Of a stretch of DNA of 64,000 bases, positions 43,530 to 52,731 are shown in pieces (the stretch's first letter is position 1; every line of letters starts with the position of its first letter). Source of the stretch: Muribaculaceae bacterium Isolate-037 (Harlan) (lineage in GTDB: Bacteria > Bacteroidota > Bacteroidia > Bacteroidales > Muribaculaceae); the NCBI GenBank assembly GCA_003762615.1, contig RIAZ01000006.1, positions 124,001 to 188,000 on the forward strand, written 5' to 3'. The translations under genes and the position numbers were made by a program. The notes under the pieces were generated by a model. The model did not search any database, was not told the DNA's origin, and saw nothing but the letters and a program-made list of their open reading frames with translations.

Positions 43530-45848
43530 TCATTTCTCCTTGGAGAAAGAGTAGGGTGCAGCTTCCGGAGATGTGCCACGCTTGGTGTTGGGTTCAGAAG
43601 CCATGTCATATTTGAATGATGCGCCATTGATCAGCTCATCGTGAGTGACGTAGTTGCGGTCAAGATCCTTACCGTTGAGTTTCAGATTATTGACGTAGCG
43701 GTTGTCGCGGTTGTTTGACGGGGCATCGATCTCAATTGTCTTACCGTTCTCAAGTTTGAGCTTCATATTCTTGAAGAGGGGAGTGCCGAGAGCATATTCG
43801 CCGCTGCCGGGGCATACGGGATAGAAACCGAGAGCGGAGAATACGTACCATGCGGAAGTCTGACCGTTGTCCTCATCGCCGCAATATCCGTCGGGAGCAG
43901 GAGTATAGAAGCGATCCATTACCTCACGCACCCATTTCTGAGCCTTCCAAGGCTCGCCGCTGTAGTCATAGAGATAAATCATGTGCTGGATGGGCTGGTT
44001 GCCGTGGGCGTAGTTACCCATGTTCATGATCTGCATCTCACGGATCTCGTGAATGACTGCGTTGTAGTAGCTTTCGTCGAAGATCGGCGGAACGGAGAAT
44101 ACGGAGTCAAGCATATTGTTGAATTCCTTATTCCCGCCCATGAGGTCGATAAGACCCTGTGGGTCATGGAATACTGACCATGTATAGTGCCAGGAGTTAC
44201 CCTCGGTGAATGCATCGCCCCATTTGAGCGGATTGAACGGAGATTGGAACTGACCGTCCTTGTTCTTTCCACGCATCAGCTTATGGGTCGGGTCGAAGAG
44301 ATTCTTATAGTTCATAGCCTTTTTCTTGAAGGGTGCGAGCTCTTCATCCGATTTGCCGAGGCTCTTGCCGAGCTGGTAGATACACCAGTCGTCGTAGGCA
44401 TATTCGAGTGTGCGGGCTGCATTCTCACGGATATCAACATCGTAAGGCACGTAGCCGAGAGAGTCGTAATATTCATGCCCGAGACGTCCTGTTGATGATA
44501 CAGTCGGATGCACGTTGGCGGCACCGTTCACGACAGCTTCCCAGAGAGTGTTGATGTCATTCTCAGATACTTTCACGCCTTTCAGCCATGCGTCAGCCAC
44601 TACAGAAGCGGAATTGTTGCCGACCATGCATCCACGGTGTCCCGGGCTTGCCCATTCGGGGAGGAACCCGCTTTCACGATATGCATTTGCCAAACCCTCC
44701 TGCATCTTCTCGTTCATTGAGGGGTAGGCGAGGTTAAGAAGGGGGAAGAGACAACGGAATGTATCCCAGAAACCAGTGTCGGTAAACATATAGCCGGGGA
44801 GAATCTCGCCATTGTAGGGGCTATAGTGTACGGGCTTGCCGTCAGCCCCGATCTCATAGAAACTTCTGGGGAATAGCACAGAGCGATAGAGGCAGGAATA
44901 GAATGTGCGCAGACGGTCGATGTCGTTGTCGTTGACCTCAAATACGCCCAGCACGTCGTTCCAGCGGTCGCGACCATCCTTCTTGATACGATCAAAGTTG
45001 CCGTCGCCGAGTTCCTTCAGATTGACAGATGCCTGTTCGGGGCTGATGAAAGAGGAAGCCACCTTAGCGTTCACCACCTGACCCTTCTTTGTCTTGAAGC
45101 CAACGATGGCACCTGCATGGTTACCCTCTACAGCATCACGGTCGGTCTTGATCTCACCGTTGTCGAGCACGGTTGCGGTGTAGGTGATAGGGGTGTCAAA
45201 CTGTATCTCGAAGTAGTTGCGGAAATTCTCGGGAACGCCGCCGCTGTTTTTGGTGGTGTAGCCCACAACTTTATTTTCCGCAGGGATCACTTTCACGTAA
45301 GACCCGTTGTCCATCGCGTCGATGACGAGATAGCTGTCGTTCTCAGGGAATGTGAAACGCATTGCTGCGGCACGTTCGGTCGGTGTCACTTCAGCCACCA
45401 CATCATGGTCGGCAAGATACACCTTATAATAATAAGGAGTGGCGGTCTCCGCCTTGTGGGAGAACCATGATGCACGTTGCTCCTCGTCGAATACGGGAGT
45501 GCCGGTCACAGGCATGATTGAGAACTGACCGTAGTCGTTGATCCACGGGCTTGGCTGGTGGGTCTGCTTGATGCCGCGGATCTTGTCGGCGTCATACGTG
45601 TATGCCCATCCGTCGCCCATGCGTCCTGTCTGGGGTGTCCAGAAGTTCATGCCCCAGGGGAGTGCGGTGGCGGGGTAGGTGTTGCCGGTCGAGAGGGAGT
45701 GTTTCGACTGGGTGCCCACGAGAGTGCTTACGTAATCTACCGGGTCAGTCGCGGCAGATGAGGATGCCTGGGTGGATGTGCATCCTGCCAGGGCGATGAC
45801 AGAGCCTAAGGCTGCTGTGAGATTCATGATGTGAGATGTTGTACGCAT
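43530..45848 (-). CDS. GH92 exo-alpha-mannosidase (variant specificity motif)
   Basis: 772 residues from the ATG at 45846-45848, just before the signal (MRTTSHIMNLTAALGSVIALAGC, lipobox); an upstream ATG would add 11 residues. GH92 features are STLVGTQSKHSLSTGNTYPA, TDTGFWDTFRCLFPLL, the probable acid in TEGNSWHYTW and GDEDNGQTSAWYVFSALGFYPV with the base aspartates. Family enzymes are Ca2+-dependent inverting alpha-mannosidases. Two positions differ from the canonical alpha-1,2 type: HLSGTGCGD is replaced by THQPSPWINDYG, and AHGNEP is AHGNQP. A different linkage preference (alpha-1,3 or other) is therefore plausible. It is the first gene of the leftward unit, divergent from SusCD. Confidence 0.92.
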   Translation of the reverse strand: MRTTSHIMNLTAALGSVIALAGCTSTQASSSAATDPVDYVSTLVGTQSKHSLSTGNTYPATALPWGMNFWTPQTGRMGDGWAYTYDADKIRGIKQTHQPSPWINDYGQFSIMPVTGTPVFDEEQRASWFSHKAETATPYYYKVYLADHDVVAEVTPTERAAAMRFTFPENDSYLVIDAMDNGSYVKVIPAENKVVGYTTKNSGGVPENFRNYFEIQFDTPITYTATVLDNGEIKTDRDAVEGNHAGAIVGFKTKKGQVVNAKVASSFISPEQASVNLKELGDGNFDRIKKDGRDRWNDVLGVFEVNDNDIDRLRTFYSCLYRSVLFPRSFYEIGADGKPVHYSPYNGEILPGYMFTDTGFWDTFRCLFPLLNLAYPSMNEKMQEGLANAYRESGFLPEWASPGHRGCMVGNNSASVVADAWLKGVKVSENDINTLWEAVVNGAANVHPTVSSTGRLGHEYYDSLGYVPYDVDIRENAARTLEYAYDDWCIYQLGKSLGKSDEELAPFKKKAMNYKNLFDPTHKLMRGKNKDGQFQSPFNPLKWGDAFTEGNSWHYTWSVFHDPQGLIDLMGGNKEFNNMLDSVFSVPPIFDESYYNAVIHEIREMQIMNMGNYAHGNQPIQHMIYLYDYSGEPWKAQKWVREVMDRFYTPAPDGYCGDEDNGQTSAWYVFSALGFYPVCPGSGEYALGTPLFKNMKLKLENGKTIEIDAPSNNRDNRYVNNLKLNGKDLDRNYVTHDELINGASFKYDMASEPNTKRGTSPEAAPYSFSKEK

Positions 45849-45940
45849 CGTTTTTTTGTATTTTTTGTTGTTGTTGTGCAACTTGCTTGTAATTATGGTG
45901 TAAAGTTACGGAAATCAATCTGTATGCAAGTATTCAATAG

Positions 45941-45959
45941 TGACAAATCTGTATACACT
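45941..45959 (+). promoter_or_regulatory. Candidate regulator box between divergent GH92 and SusCD units
   Basis: TGACAAATCTGTATACACT is identical to the minus-strand sequence at 32590-32608. A second, shorter half (AATCTGTATGCAAG) starts 38 bp upstream, giving a direct repeat. A -7-like TTACTTTG lies at 46016-46023 for the rightward unit. The remaining gap up to 46213 holds a GGGAGAC..GTCTCCC hairpin and no gene. Confidence 0.7.
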
Positions 45960-46101
45960 GCGCCATGAATACGGATTTGGCAGAGATGGATTACATTTTG
46001 CGTGAAAATAAGCGTTTACTTTGCAGCGTAAAAAATATATGACGACAAGGTTAGTGTTAGGTAAATTATTAGGTTGAATTATTAAGGTTTTGAAAATGGC
46101 A

Positions 46102-46126
46102 GGGAGACTTGCAGAGGCGGTCTCCC
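46102..46126 (+). promoter_or_regulatory. Leader hairpin of the SusCD operon
   Basis: GGGAGAC and GTCTCCC form a perfect 7-bp stem with an 11-base loop, followed by A8. It would be in the 5' leader of the rightward mRNA. Its role is unknown. Confidence 0.4.
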
Positions 46127-46213
46127 AAAAAAAATCAAAAGGTAAGAAAGATTGTTTTTTTATGGTTCACACTAAAACTGACATTATATAGCTAACAAAC
46201 TAATATAGTAATC

Positions 46214-48037
46214 ATGAAAATTAAAAGATTTTTCAAAAAGATTGGACTCGCTGTCATGGCATGTTTGATGATTGCAGGGGTGCAGTCATGCTCCGACAGC
46301 GATTCAGACGGAGGAGCCGTTGGTAACGGCACTGTTTCCGGTATCGTGACAGACGAACAGGAGAATCCTATCGATGGGGTTAAGGTAAGTCTGCATGCTA
46401 CCGGTGCGTCTGTCACTACCAATTCCGCAGGTGAGTATTCTCTTCCGAACGTCCCGATGACATCGGGTATCATTGTATATGAAAAGGAGGGTTACGAGAC
46501 TGCAGCCGTGACCGTGACTTCAAAGAGATTTACGGATGACAAGGCAAACGTCAACGTTTCTCTTGTATATGCAAATGCGGTTATCTCCGGTACGGTTTAT
46601 GACGGCAATTCTGATGGACAGCCTCTTGCGGGCGTGACTGTAAAAGTTAGTGATTTCCAGAAAACAGAGACCGATGCCCAGGGTCATTTCGAACTCCGCA
46701 ACCTGACCCTTCAGGATTATACTGTGACTTTCCTGAAAGATGGTTATCCTGACGTGACCAAGAATGTGGCAGCAGATGCGTTTGTCGACGGTGTATATTC
46801 ACTCGAAGTGACAATGGGTAGCGTTCAGTTGCTCCGTGGTCTCACCAAGTTCAACCTTATGGAGGCTCCGAAATGGTATTATAATGAGTATCGCGGTGGT
46901 CGTAATGCCGAGGCTTATCCCCACTGGGACTGGGCTTGCAACTATATGTGTACGCTCGAATTTGTCGGTGAATGGGAGGAGCAGAATGAGGGCACAACTC
47001 TCCGCATCCGCAACTCTGCCGAAGACCAGCGCAACAATCCGGTCGACATGGAGATGTTTGACTCATTCGTATATGGCAGCAAGCTGATCACAGCTGACAA
47101 CTGCCTCATGACTCTTGAAAGCCGCACACACAGTGCAGATGCCGAGAATCCCGCATATTTCGGTATTCAGGTGATCGACCTTGCAGAGGCTGACCCGAAG
47201 GCTAAGCTGATCGGAGGCGTGCGCACACTTGCTGATGAGAACTATCATCAGATTGAGGCTGACCTCAGCGAATATATCGGCAAGGAGGTGATCATCGCAG
47301 TCGGCACATTCCGTCAGCAGGCGGGCGACTACTGGAAACAGTTTGTGATCCGTCGTATCGCATTCACCCCGCAGTCTATCGGCACACTCTGGGGCTGGCT
47401 CCCCGGCACGGAGATTCCGGGTCTTGAGGGTTGGAAACTCACTATGGAGATGGTTCGCTCCACAATGCCTAACCAGGCAAGCTCATTTACCGGTATCAGC
47501 CCGATCAGCGGCAGCCGTGATAATTACTTCGATGCCTATCGTGCATGGCGCGACGTTCACCACGTGGCTTGCGACTGGAGCTTCATGCCGTTGACAAAAG
47601 ACCCCGAGGTGTTCCCGTCGGAGGGTTATCTCATCAAGACACGCGGTGGCGATGATGTCAACACAAAGGTGCCCGAGTCATATTTCTATTCTAAATTCTC
47701 GATTGCCCCGGGTCACAATAAGTTCACTCTGAATACACGCACATTCAGCTCAACAAACGCAACCTTCTTCAAGATCACGGCTATCACCAACGACGGTACA
47801 GTGACTCATCTTGATCCGGTGGAGAACACCGCCCAGTTTGCTGAGGCTGCTGCCGACGGTTGCTGGAAGTTTACTCATGAGTCTGGCGATGCCGGTAATC
47901 CCGCCGGGTATTGCAAGTTTGTCTACGATCTTTCCCAGTTCGACGGTCAGGACGTGACAATCGCAATCGCAATCTTCAAGGGTGAGGCTAACGGCGATGA
48001 GAACAAGCTTCTCTTCTACTCAGTCAAGATAGACTAA
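46214..48037 (+). CDS. Surface lipoprotein with two carboxypeptidase-regulatory-like domains
   Basis: 607 residues with a signal and lipobox (IAGVQSC). An acidic Ser/Asp-rich stretch follows directly (SDSDSD), similar to the signal that sends Bacteroidetes lipoproteins to the cell surface. Two CarboxypepD_reg beta sandwiches come next (GTVSGIVTDEQENPIDGVKVSLH; VISGTVYDGNSDGQPLAGVTVKV). The C-terminal 380 residues are beta-rich with many Trp/Tyr and are probably carbohydrate-binding, with two similar halves ending in statements like EVIIAVGTFRQQAGDYWKQF and DVTIAIAIFKGEANGDENK. As first gene of the SusCD operon it probably captures mannan. I see no catalytic motif. Confidence 0.78.
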   Translation: MKIKRFFKKIGLAVMACLMIAGVQSCSDSDSDGGAVGNGTVSGIVTDEQENPIDGVKVSLHATGASVTTNSAGEYSLPNVPMTSGIIVYEKEGYETAAVTVTSKRFTDDKANVNVSLVYANAVISGTVYDGNSDGQPLAGVTVKVSDFQKTETDAQGHFELRNLTLQDYTVTFLKDGYPDVTKNVAADAFVDGVYSLEVTMGSVQLLRGLTKFNLMEAPKWYYNEYRGGRNAEAYPHWDWACNYMCTLEFVGEWEEQNEGTTLRIRNSAEDQRNNPVDMEMFDSFVYGSKLITADNCLMTLESRTHSADAENPAYFGIQVIDLAEADPKAKLIGGVRTLADENYHQIEADLSEYIGKEVIIAVGTFRQQAGDYWKQFVIRRIAFTPQSIGTLWGWLPGTEIPGLEGWKLTMEMVRSTMPNQASSFTGISPISGSRDNYFDAYRAWRDVHHVACDWSFMPLTKDPEVFPSEGYLIKTRGGDDVNTKVPESYFYSKFSIAPGHNKFTLNTRTFSSTNATFFKITAITNDGTVTHLDPVENTAQFAEAAADGCWKFTHESGDAGNPAGYCKFVYDLSQFDGQDVTIAIAIFKGEANGDENKLLFYSVKID

Positions 48038-48054
48038 TAATAAAGTCAGGAATT

Positions 48055-49527
48055 ATGAAGAAAAGAATATTCATCAATGCTATATATGGCACCATGGCGG
48101 CTGTTGCCGCCATGGGAGCCACATCCTGTGGCAGCGACGACAAGAATGAGCCGTCGGGTGGAAACAATGGAAAGGATCCGGTAGAGACAACCGACAAGTC
48201 GCTTGTCAATGCTGAACGCGCAATCGAGATTATCGATGCCGCCGTTGAGAATTATTTCGAGGGCGCAGGCATGTCAATGGCGCGTCTATATAATCCTTAC
48301 AACGGCAAGAAGTCACCTGAGCTTGGCAGTGTCTGGATGTACACCTCCTCAATTGAAGCTGTCAATTCAGTGCTGAAAGCTCTGAAGGAACAGAAAGCAG
48401 CAGGGAAATCCTCACTTTATGACGCTCATTTTGCCCGCTACACTCAACTTCTTTCCAATCTTGTGGATAATCTGGAGTTTTATGCCGGCACTTACACACT
48501 GACATCTTATACCGGCACCAACACCTGGACAGTCTACGGAGTGAACCGTGGAAGCGGAAAGGGTGCGGCAGACGTTACCGGCGTACTGAACGTGTATGAT
48601 GACCAGATGTGGATCGTGCGTGAGCTGCTTGAGGCTTACGAGGTGACAGGGGAGAAGAGGTATCTCGATAAGGCTGAATACCTGACGGCATACGTGCTCG
48701 ACGGTTGGGACTGCACTCTTGATGAGAATGGTAGTCAGCATGGCGGCATCACTTGGGGTCCGGGCTACGTCACGAAGCATTCCTGCTCCAATGGTCCGAT
48801 CGTGGCTCCGCTTGTGAAACTCGCCGACATATATAAAGGTAAGAGCGACGATATCACTTACGGCGTGATCCTTGAAGGGAAGAAACGTGGTAAGGAGACA
48901 AAGGCTAAGGCTGACTACTATCTTGAGATGGCTGCCGCAGTATATGATTACCAGATGACGCATCTCTATGATCCGAAGACGGGGCTTTTCAGCGACATGA
49001 TGGGTGGCGACGACAATGGCGGAAAGGTCAGATATGAGACAGTGCGTGGCGTGGAATATCGTGCCTACGTGCATCTGCGCGACCGTGTGGGCACAATCTT
49101 CTCCTACAACACCGGCACTATGATCTCCGGCGCGGCGGCTCTCTATAAGGCTACCTCCGATGCAAAATATCTGACTGAGATGAAGTCTCTTTGCGACAAG
49201 AGTTTCCCTTATTTCGCAAAGCCAGCTACAGGGAAGGACGGCTGCTATACGTTTGACATAACCGGATTCAACAACTGGTTTAACAACGTGCTTGAAAGAA
49301 GCTATGTCGATGCTGCTGCGGCTTATCCGGAAGCGGGCGTATATGCGGAGGCTTTCCAGGCAAATCTTGACTATGCATATTCAAACTATCTCTACAACCA
49401 CATGCTTCCTACCAATCTTCTGGTGGGATGGAATATGGAAAGGAGCAAGAATAACGTGGAGGGGATGTTCACGTTCTCATTCGCGGCAGAATATGCCTCT
49501 CTTGCAGAATATCAATTAACAAAATAA
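48055..49527 (+). CDS. GH76 endo-alpha-1,6-mannanase, surface lipoprotein
   Basis: 490 residues with signal and lipobox (MGATSC) followed by an acidic stretch (SDDKNE) that suggests surface export. The (alpha/alpha)6 barrel starts at about 52. The catalytic Asp pair is in VYDDQMW (D182-D183). Other family segments are GSVWMYTSSIEAVNS, GGITWGPGYVTKHSCSNGPIVAPLVKLADIY and FSYNTGTMISGAAALY. GH76 cleaves internal alpha-1,6-mannosidic bonds of the mannan backbone. Its place next to SusC and its lipid anchor fit the first cut at the cell surface. It starts 17 bp after the preceding lipoprotein gene. Confidence 0.9.
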   Translation: MKKRIFINAIYGTMAAVAAMGATSCGSDDKNEPSGGNNGKDPVETTDKSLVNAERAIEIIDAAVENYFEGAGMSMARLYNPYNGKKSPELGSVWMYTSSIEAVNSVLKALKEQKAAGKSSLYDAHFARYTQLLSNLVDNLEFYAGTYTLTSYTGTNTWTVYGVNRGSGKGAADVTGVLNVYDDQMWIVRELLEAYEVTGEKRYLDKAEYLTAYVLDGWDCTLDENGSQHGGITWGPGYVTKHSCSNGPIVAPLVKLADIYKGKSDDITYGVILEGKKRGKETKAKADYYLEMAAAVYDYQMTHLYDPKTGLFSDMMGGDDNGGKVRYETVRGVEYRAYVHLRDRVGTIFSYNTGTMISGAAALYKATSDAKYLTEMKSLCDKSFPYFAKPATGKDGCYTFDITGFNNWFNNVLERSYVDAAAAYPEAGVYAEAFQANLDYAYSNYLYNHMLPTNLLVGWNMERSKNNVEGMFTFSFAAEYASLAEYQLTK

Positions 49528-49543
49528 CTAACTAACAACAAAC

Positions 49544-52500
49544 ATGACATCTATGAAGACTCCCGGCAGTCTGGCGCGTTTTTTCGTCTGTATGGCGATA
49601 GCGTTTATGGCGGCCCTCTATCCGGCAGGCTCACTGGCTCAAAGCACGGTGACCGTCACCGGTACAGTGACAGATGAACAGAACGAACCGCTTATCGGTG
49701 CTACCGTAATGATGAAGGGATCATCAGTCGGTACGTCAACGGATATAGATGGTGCGTATTCTCTTCAGGTTCCATCAAATGCAGTCCTGGTATTCTCATA
49801 CGTGGGCTACAATTCCATTGAGGAGAAACTGAATGGAAGAAAAGTGATCAACGTATCCATGAGTGCAGATGCCCAGCTTATGGATGAGGTGGTTGTCGTG
49901 GGTTACGGCACACAGCGCCGAGGCTCAGTGACGGGTGCCGTGGCAAGCGTGAAGGGTGATGAGATGCTCCAGACCAAGAGCGAGAACCCTCAGAACATGC
50001 TCACAGGTCGTGTCCCCGGTCTCCGCGTATGGCAGAAGAGCTCCGAACCCGGTACGTACAGCAACAACATGGACGTGCGTGGTCTTGGTGCGCCGCTCGT
50101 GGTGATTGACGGTGTGCCCCGCACAGTTGAGGATTTCCAGCGTCTTAATGCCACCGACATCCAGGATATCTCAGTATTGAAGGATGCATCGGCTGCCATC
50201 TACGGTGTGCGTGCGGCAAACGGTGTGCTTCTCGTGACTACGAAGGGTGGCAACGCAGGTAAGGTCAACGTCACCTACAGCGGCTCCTATACTATCCAGA
50301 AGCCTAACAAGATGCCGAAGCTGGCAAGCGCGTATGACGCGATGACTATCTACAATGAGCAGAAATGGAACAACATCAACGGTGGTTCAATCGGTTTCTC
50401 CGCTGAGGATTTCGAGGCTCTCGCCAACGGCACTCGTCGCACTTCTGACTGGAACGACCTCGTGTTCTCCAACACTTCTCCCCAGACTCAGCATGACGTC
50501 AGCATCTCCGGTGGCAACGAGCGTAACCAGTATTACGTGAGCTTCGGCTATTTCTATCAGGAGGGTCTCTTCAAGAGCGGCGACCTTAACTATGACAAAT
50601 ACAACGTGCGTGCCAACATCACGTCGGAGATCGTTAAGGGTCTTAAGTTCTATGCCAACCTTGCAGGTATGGCAGACTCCCGCAACACTCCCTACAACTC
50701 TTCAGTAGACATTATCCGTAACTACTGGAAGCAGGGTGTACTCTTCCCGGCTTACGCCGATCCGGAGCAGACTATGCTCAACTATGAGGGTCTTGACCTC
50801 GAACAGAATACTGTGGCTATGATGACAGCCGACGTAAGCGGTCATCGCAAGTATCGTCAGAAGACTTTCGAGTCGTCAGCTTATCTTAACTTTGACTTCG
50901 GCGCATATATCGCTCCGCTCAAAGGTCTTGAGGCAAAGGCTCTCATCAGCTACGACTATCGTGCGGACGACAATGAGATCTACCGTAAGGAATACTATCA
51001 GTATGCCTACGATCCGATGACTGACTCCTACAATAAGAAGATCTACAACAGCAGCTCTCCGAGCAACCTCCGCCGTGAATACTACAACAAGCAGCAGGTG
51101 CTCTACCAGTTCCTCCTCAACTACAACCGCGAGTTTAACGAGCTTCACAACGTCAGCGCGACTGTAGGTTGGGAGGGTCAGCGTCGCAACGGCGACAACT
51201 TCTATGCCGTGCGTGACCTTGCATTCTCCAATCCTTACCTTCTCGTGGGTGTGACTGAGGGTCAGATCGGTGCGATGAACGGCGGCGACCTCTATGAGTA
51301 TACCAACAACGCACTTGTAGGTCGTGTCAACTATTCATTTGCCGACCGCTACCTTATCGAGGGTCAGTTCCGTTATGACGGTTCTTCAAAATTTGCCAAG
51401 GGTCATCAGTGGGGCTTCTTCCCCTCTGTGTCTGCCGGCTGGAGAATCTCTGAGGAATCATTCGTGCGCGACACGGAAGCCCTTGATTTCATCAACAACC
51501 TCAAGGTGCGTGCAAGCTACGGTGTGCTTGGTGACGACAGCGGCGTGAACTATGACTGGATGATGGGTTACAACTATCCCGCAGGCAACCCTGCTGACAA
51601 CGGTAACTACAACGGTTATTCTCCGGGTTACGTATTCAACGGACAATATATCTCCGCAGCGTCTCCCATGGCACTCCCCAACGTGGCAATCTCATGGTAT
51701 AAGTCAAAGACATTCGACGTAGGTGTGGATTTCGATATGCGTAACGGTCTCTTCGGATTCTCATTCGACTATTTCCACCGCAAGCGTACAGGTCTCTACG
51801 AGCGCAACAATGGCGCGTTGCCGACAGTGGTAGGTGCGACAGCTCCACGCGAAAATATCAACAGCGACTCCCATCAGGGTATGGAGCTTGAACTCCGCCA
51901 TTCCAACAAGGTAGGGGAAGTCACCTACAATCTTCGCGGTATGGTTACCATCACCCGTAACAAGTATCTCTATGCAGCCAACAAGGGACCGTGGGCTAAC
52001 TCCTACGACCGTTGGAAGAACGATAACCTCAACAACCGTTATCAGGGTGTGCAGTTCGGCTACACAGGCGCAGGACGTTACCAGAACTGGTATGATATCT
52101 GGAACTATGCCGGATATCAGGAGAAGGATATCCTCCCCGGCGACTATAAATATGAGGACTGGAACGGCGACGGTGAGATCAGCGATCTTGACTCGCATCC
52201 TTTCGCATTCGACCAGACTCCTTGGATGAACTACTCACTTAACGTAGGCGTCAACTGGCGCGACTTCGATTTCTCAATGCTCTGGCAGGGTTCTGCTCTC
52301 GGCTCAATGGAATATAAGGAACCTCTTTATTCAATCTGGGGCGACATGGGCGGCGGTATCCTCGAGCAGTACACCGACCGCTGGCATCCGGTGAACCCGA
52401 CTGCAGATCCATACGATCCCGCAACTGAATGGGTATCCGGCTACTATGCCTACACAGGTCGCTATCCTCGCGGCAACTCTTCATTCAACCGCGTAAGCAC

Positions 52501-52711
52501 TGACTATCTGCGTCTGAAGAGCATCGAGCTTGGCTACACTCTGCCGAAGAAAATCACTCGCCAGACAAGTCTCCGTCTCTATTTCAACGCCTACAACCTG
52601 CTTACGTTTACAAAGGTGAAATTCGTTGACCCGGAGCATCCCGATGATGATCTCGGACGTATGTACCCGCTTAACAAGACCTTCACATTCGGTCTTACTT
52701 TCTCTTACTAA
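49544..52711 (+). CDS. susC: SusC/RagA-type TonB-dependent outer-membrane transporter
   Basis: 1055 residues (start Met1 or Met4) with a signal peptide, then a CarboxypepD_reg-like domain (VTVTGTVTDEQNEPLIGATVMMKG). The SusC TonB-box region DEVVVVGYGTQRRGSVTGAV, a plug domain (LTGRVPGLRVWQ, DVRGLGAPLVVIDGVPR, ISVLKDASAAIYGVRAANGVLLVTTKGG) and a 22-strand barrel ending KTFTFGLTFSY follow. The length is normal for the family. SusC forms the channel, and the SusD lipoprotein encoded next is its lid. Here the pair should import mannan fragments cut by the surface GH76. Bases are strongly C-ending in codons, a sign of high expression. Confidence 0.96.
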   Translation: MTSMKTPGSLARFFVCMAIAFMAALYPAGSLAQSTVTVTGTVTDEQNEPLIGATVMMKGSSVGTSTDIDGAYSLQVPSNAVLVFSYVGYNSIEEKLNGRKVINVSMSADAQLMDEVVVVGYGTQRRGSVTGAVASVKGDEMLQTKSENPQNMLTGRVPGLRVWQKSSEPGTYSNNMDVRGLGAPLVVIDGVPRTVEDFQRLNATDIQDISVLKDASAAIYGVRAANGVLLVTTKGGNAGKVNVTYSGSYTIQKPNKMPKLASAYDAMTIYNEQKWNNINGGSIGFSAEDFEALANGTRRTSDWNDLVFSNTSPQTQHDVSISGGNERNQYYVSFGYFYQEGLFKSGDLNYDKYNVRANITSEIVKGLKFYANLAGMADSRNTPYNSSVDIIRNYWKQGVLFPAYADPEQTMLNYEGLDLEQNTVAMMTADVSGHRKYRQKTFESSAYLNFDFGAYIAPLKGLEAKALISYDYRADDNEIYRKEYYQYAYDPMTDSYNKKIYNSSSPSNLRREYYNKQQVLYQFLLNYNREFNELHNVSATVGWEGQRRNGDNFYAVRDLAFSNPYLLVGVTEGQIGAMNGGDLYEYTNNALVGRVNYSFADRYLIEGQFRYDGSSKFAKGHQWGFFPSVSAGWRISEESFVRDTEALDFINNLKVRASYGVLGDDSGVNYDWMMGYNYPAGNPADNGNYNGYSPGYVFNGQYISAASPMALPNVAISWYKSKTFDVGVDFDMRNGLFGFSFDYFHRKRTGLYERNNGALPTVVGATAPRENINSDSHQGMELELRHSNKVGEVTYNLRGMVTITRNKYLYAANKGPWANSYDRWKNDNLNNRYQGVQFGYTGAGRYQNWYDIWNYAGYQEKDILPGDYKYEDWNGDGEISDLDSHPFAFDQTPWMNYSLNVGVNWRDFDFSMLWQGSALGSMEYKEPLYSIWGDMGGGILEQYTDRWHPVNPTADPYDPATEWVSGYYAYTGRYPRGNSSFNRVSTDYLRLKSIELGYTLPKKITRQTSLRLYFNAYNLLTFTKVKFVDPEHPDDDLGRMYPLNKTFTFGLTFSY

Positions 52712-52731
52712 CCAAAAAAGAAACATCAGAA

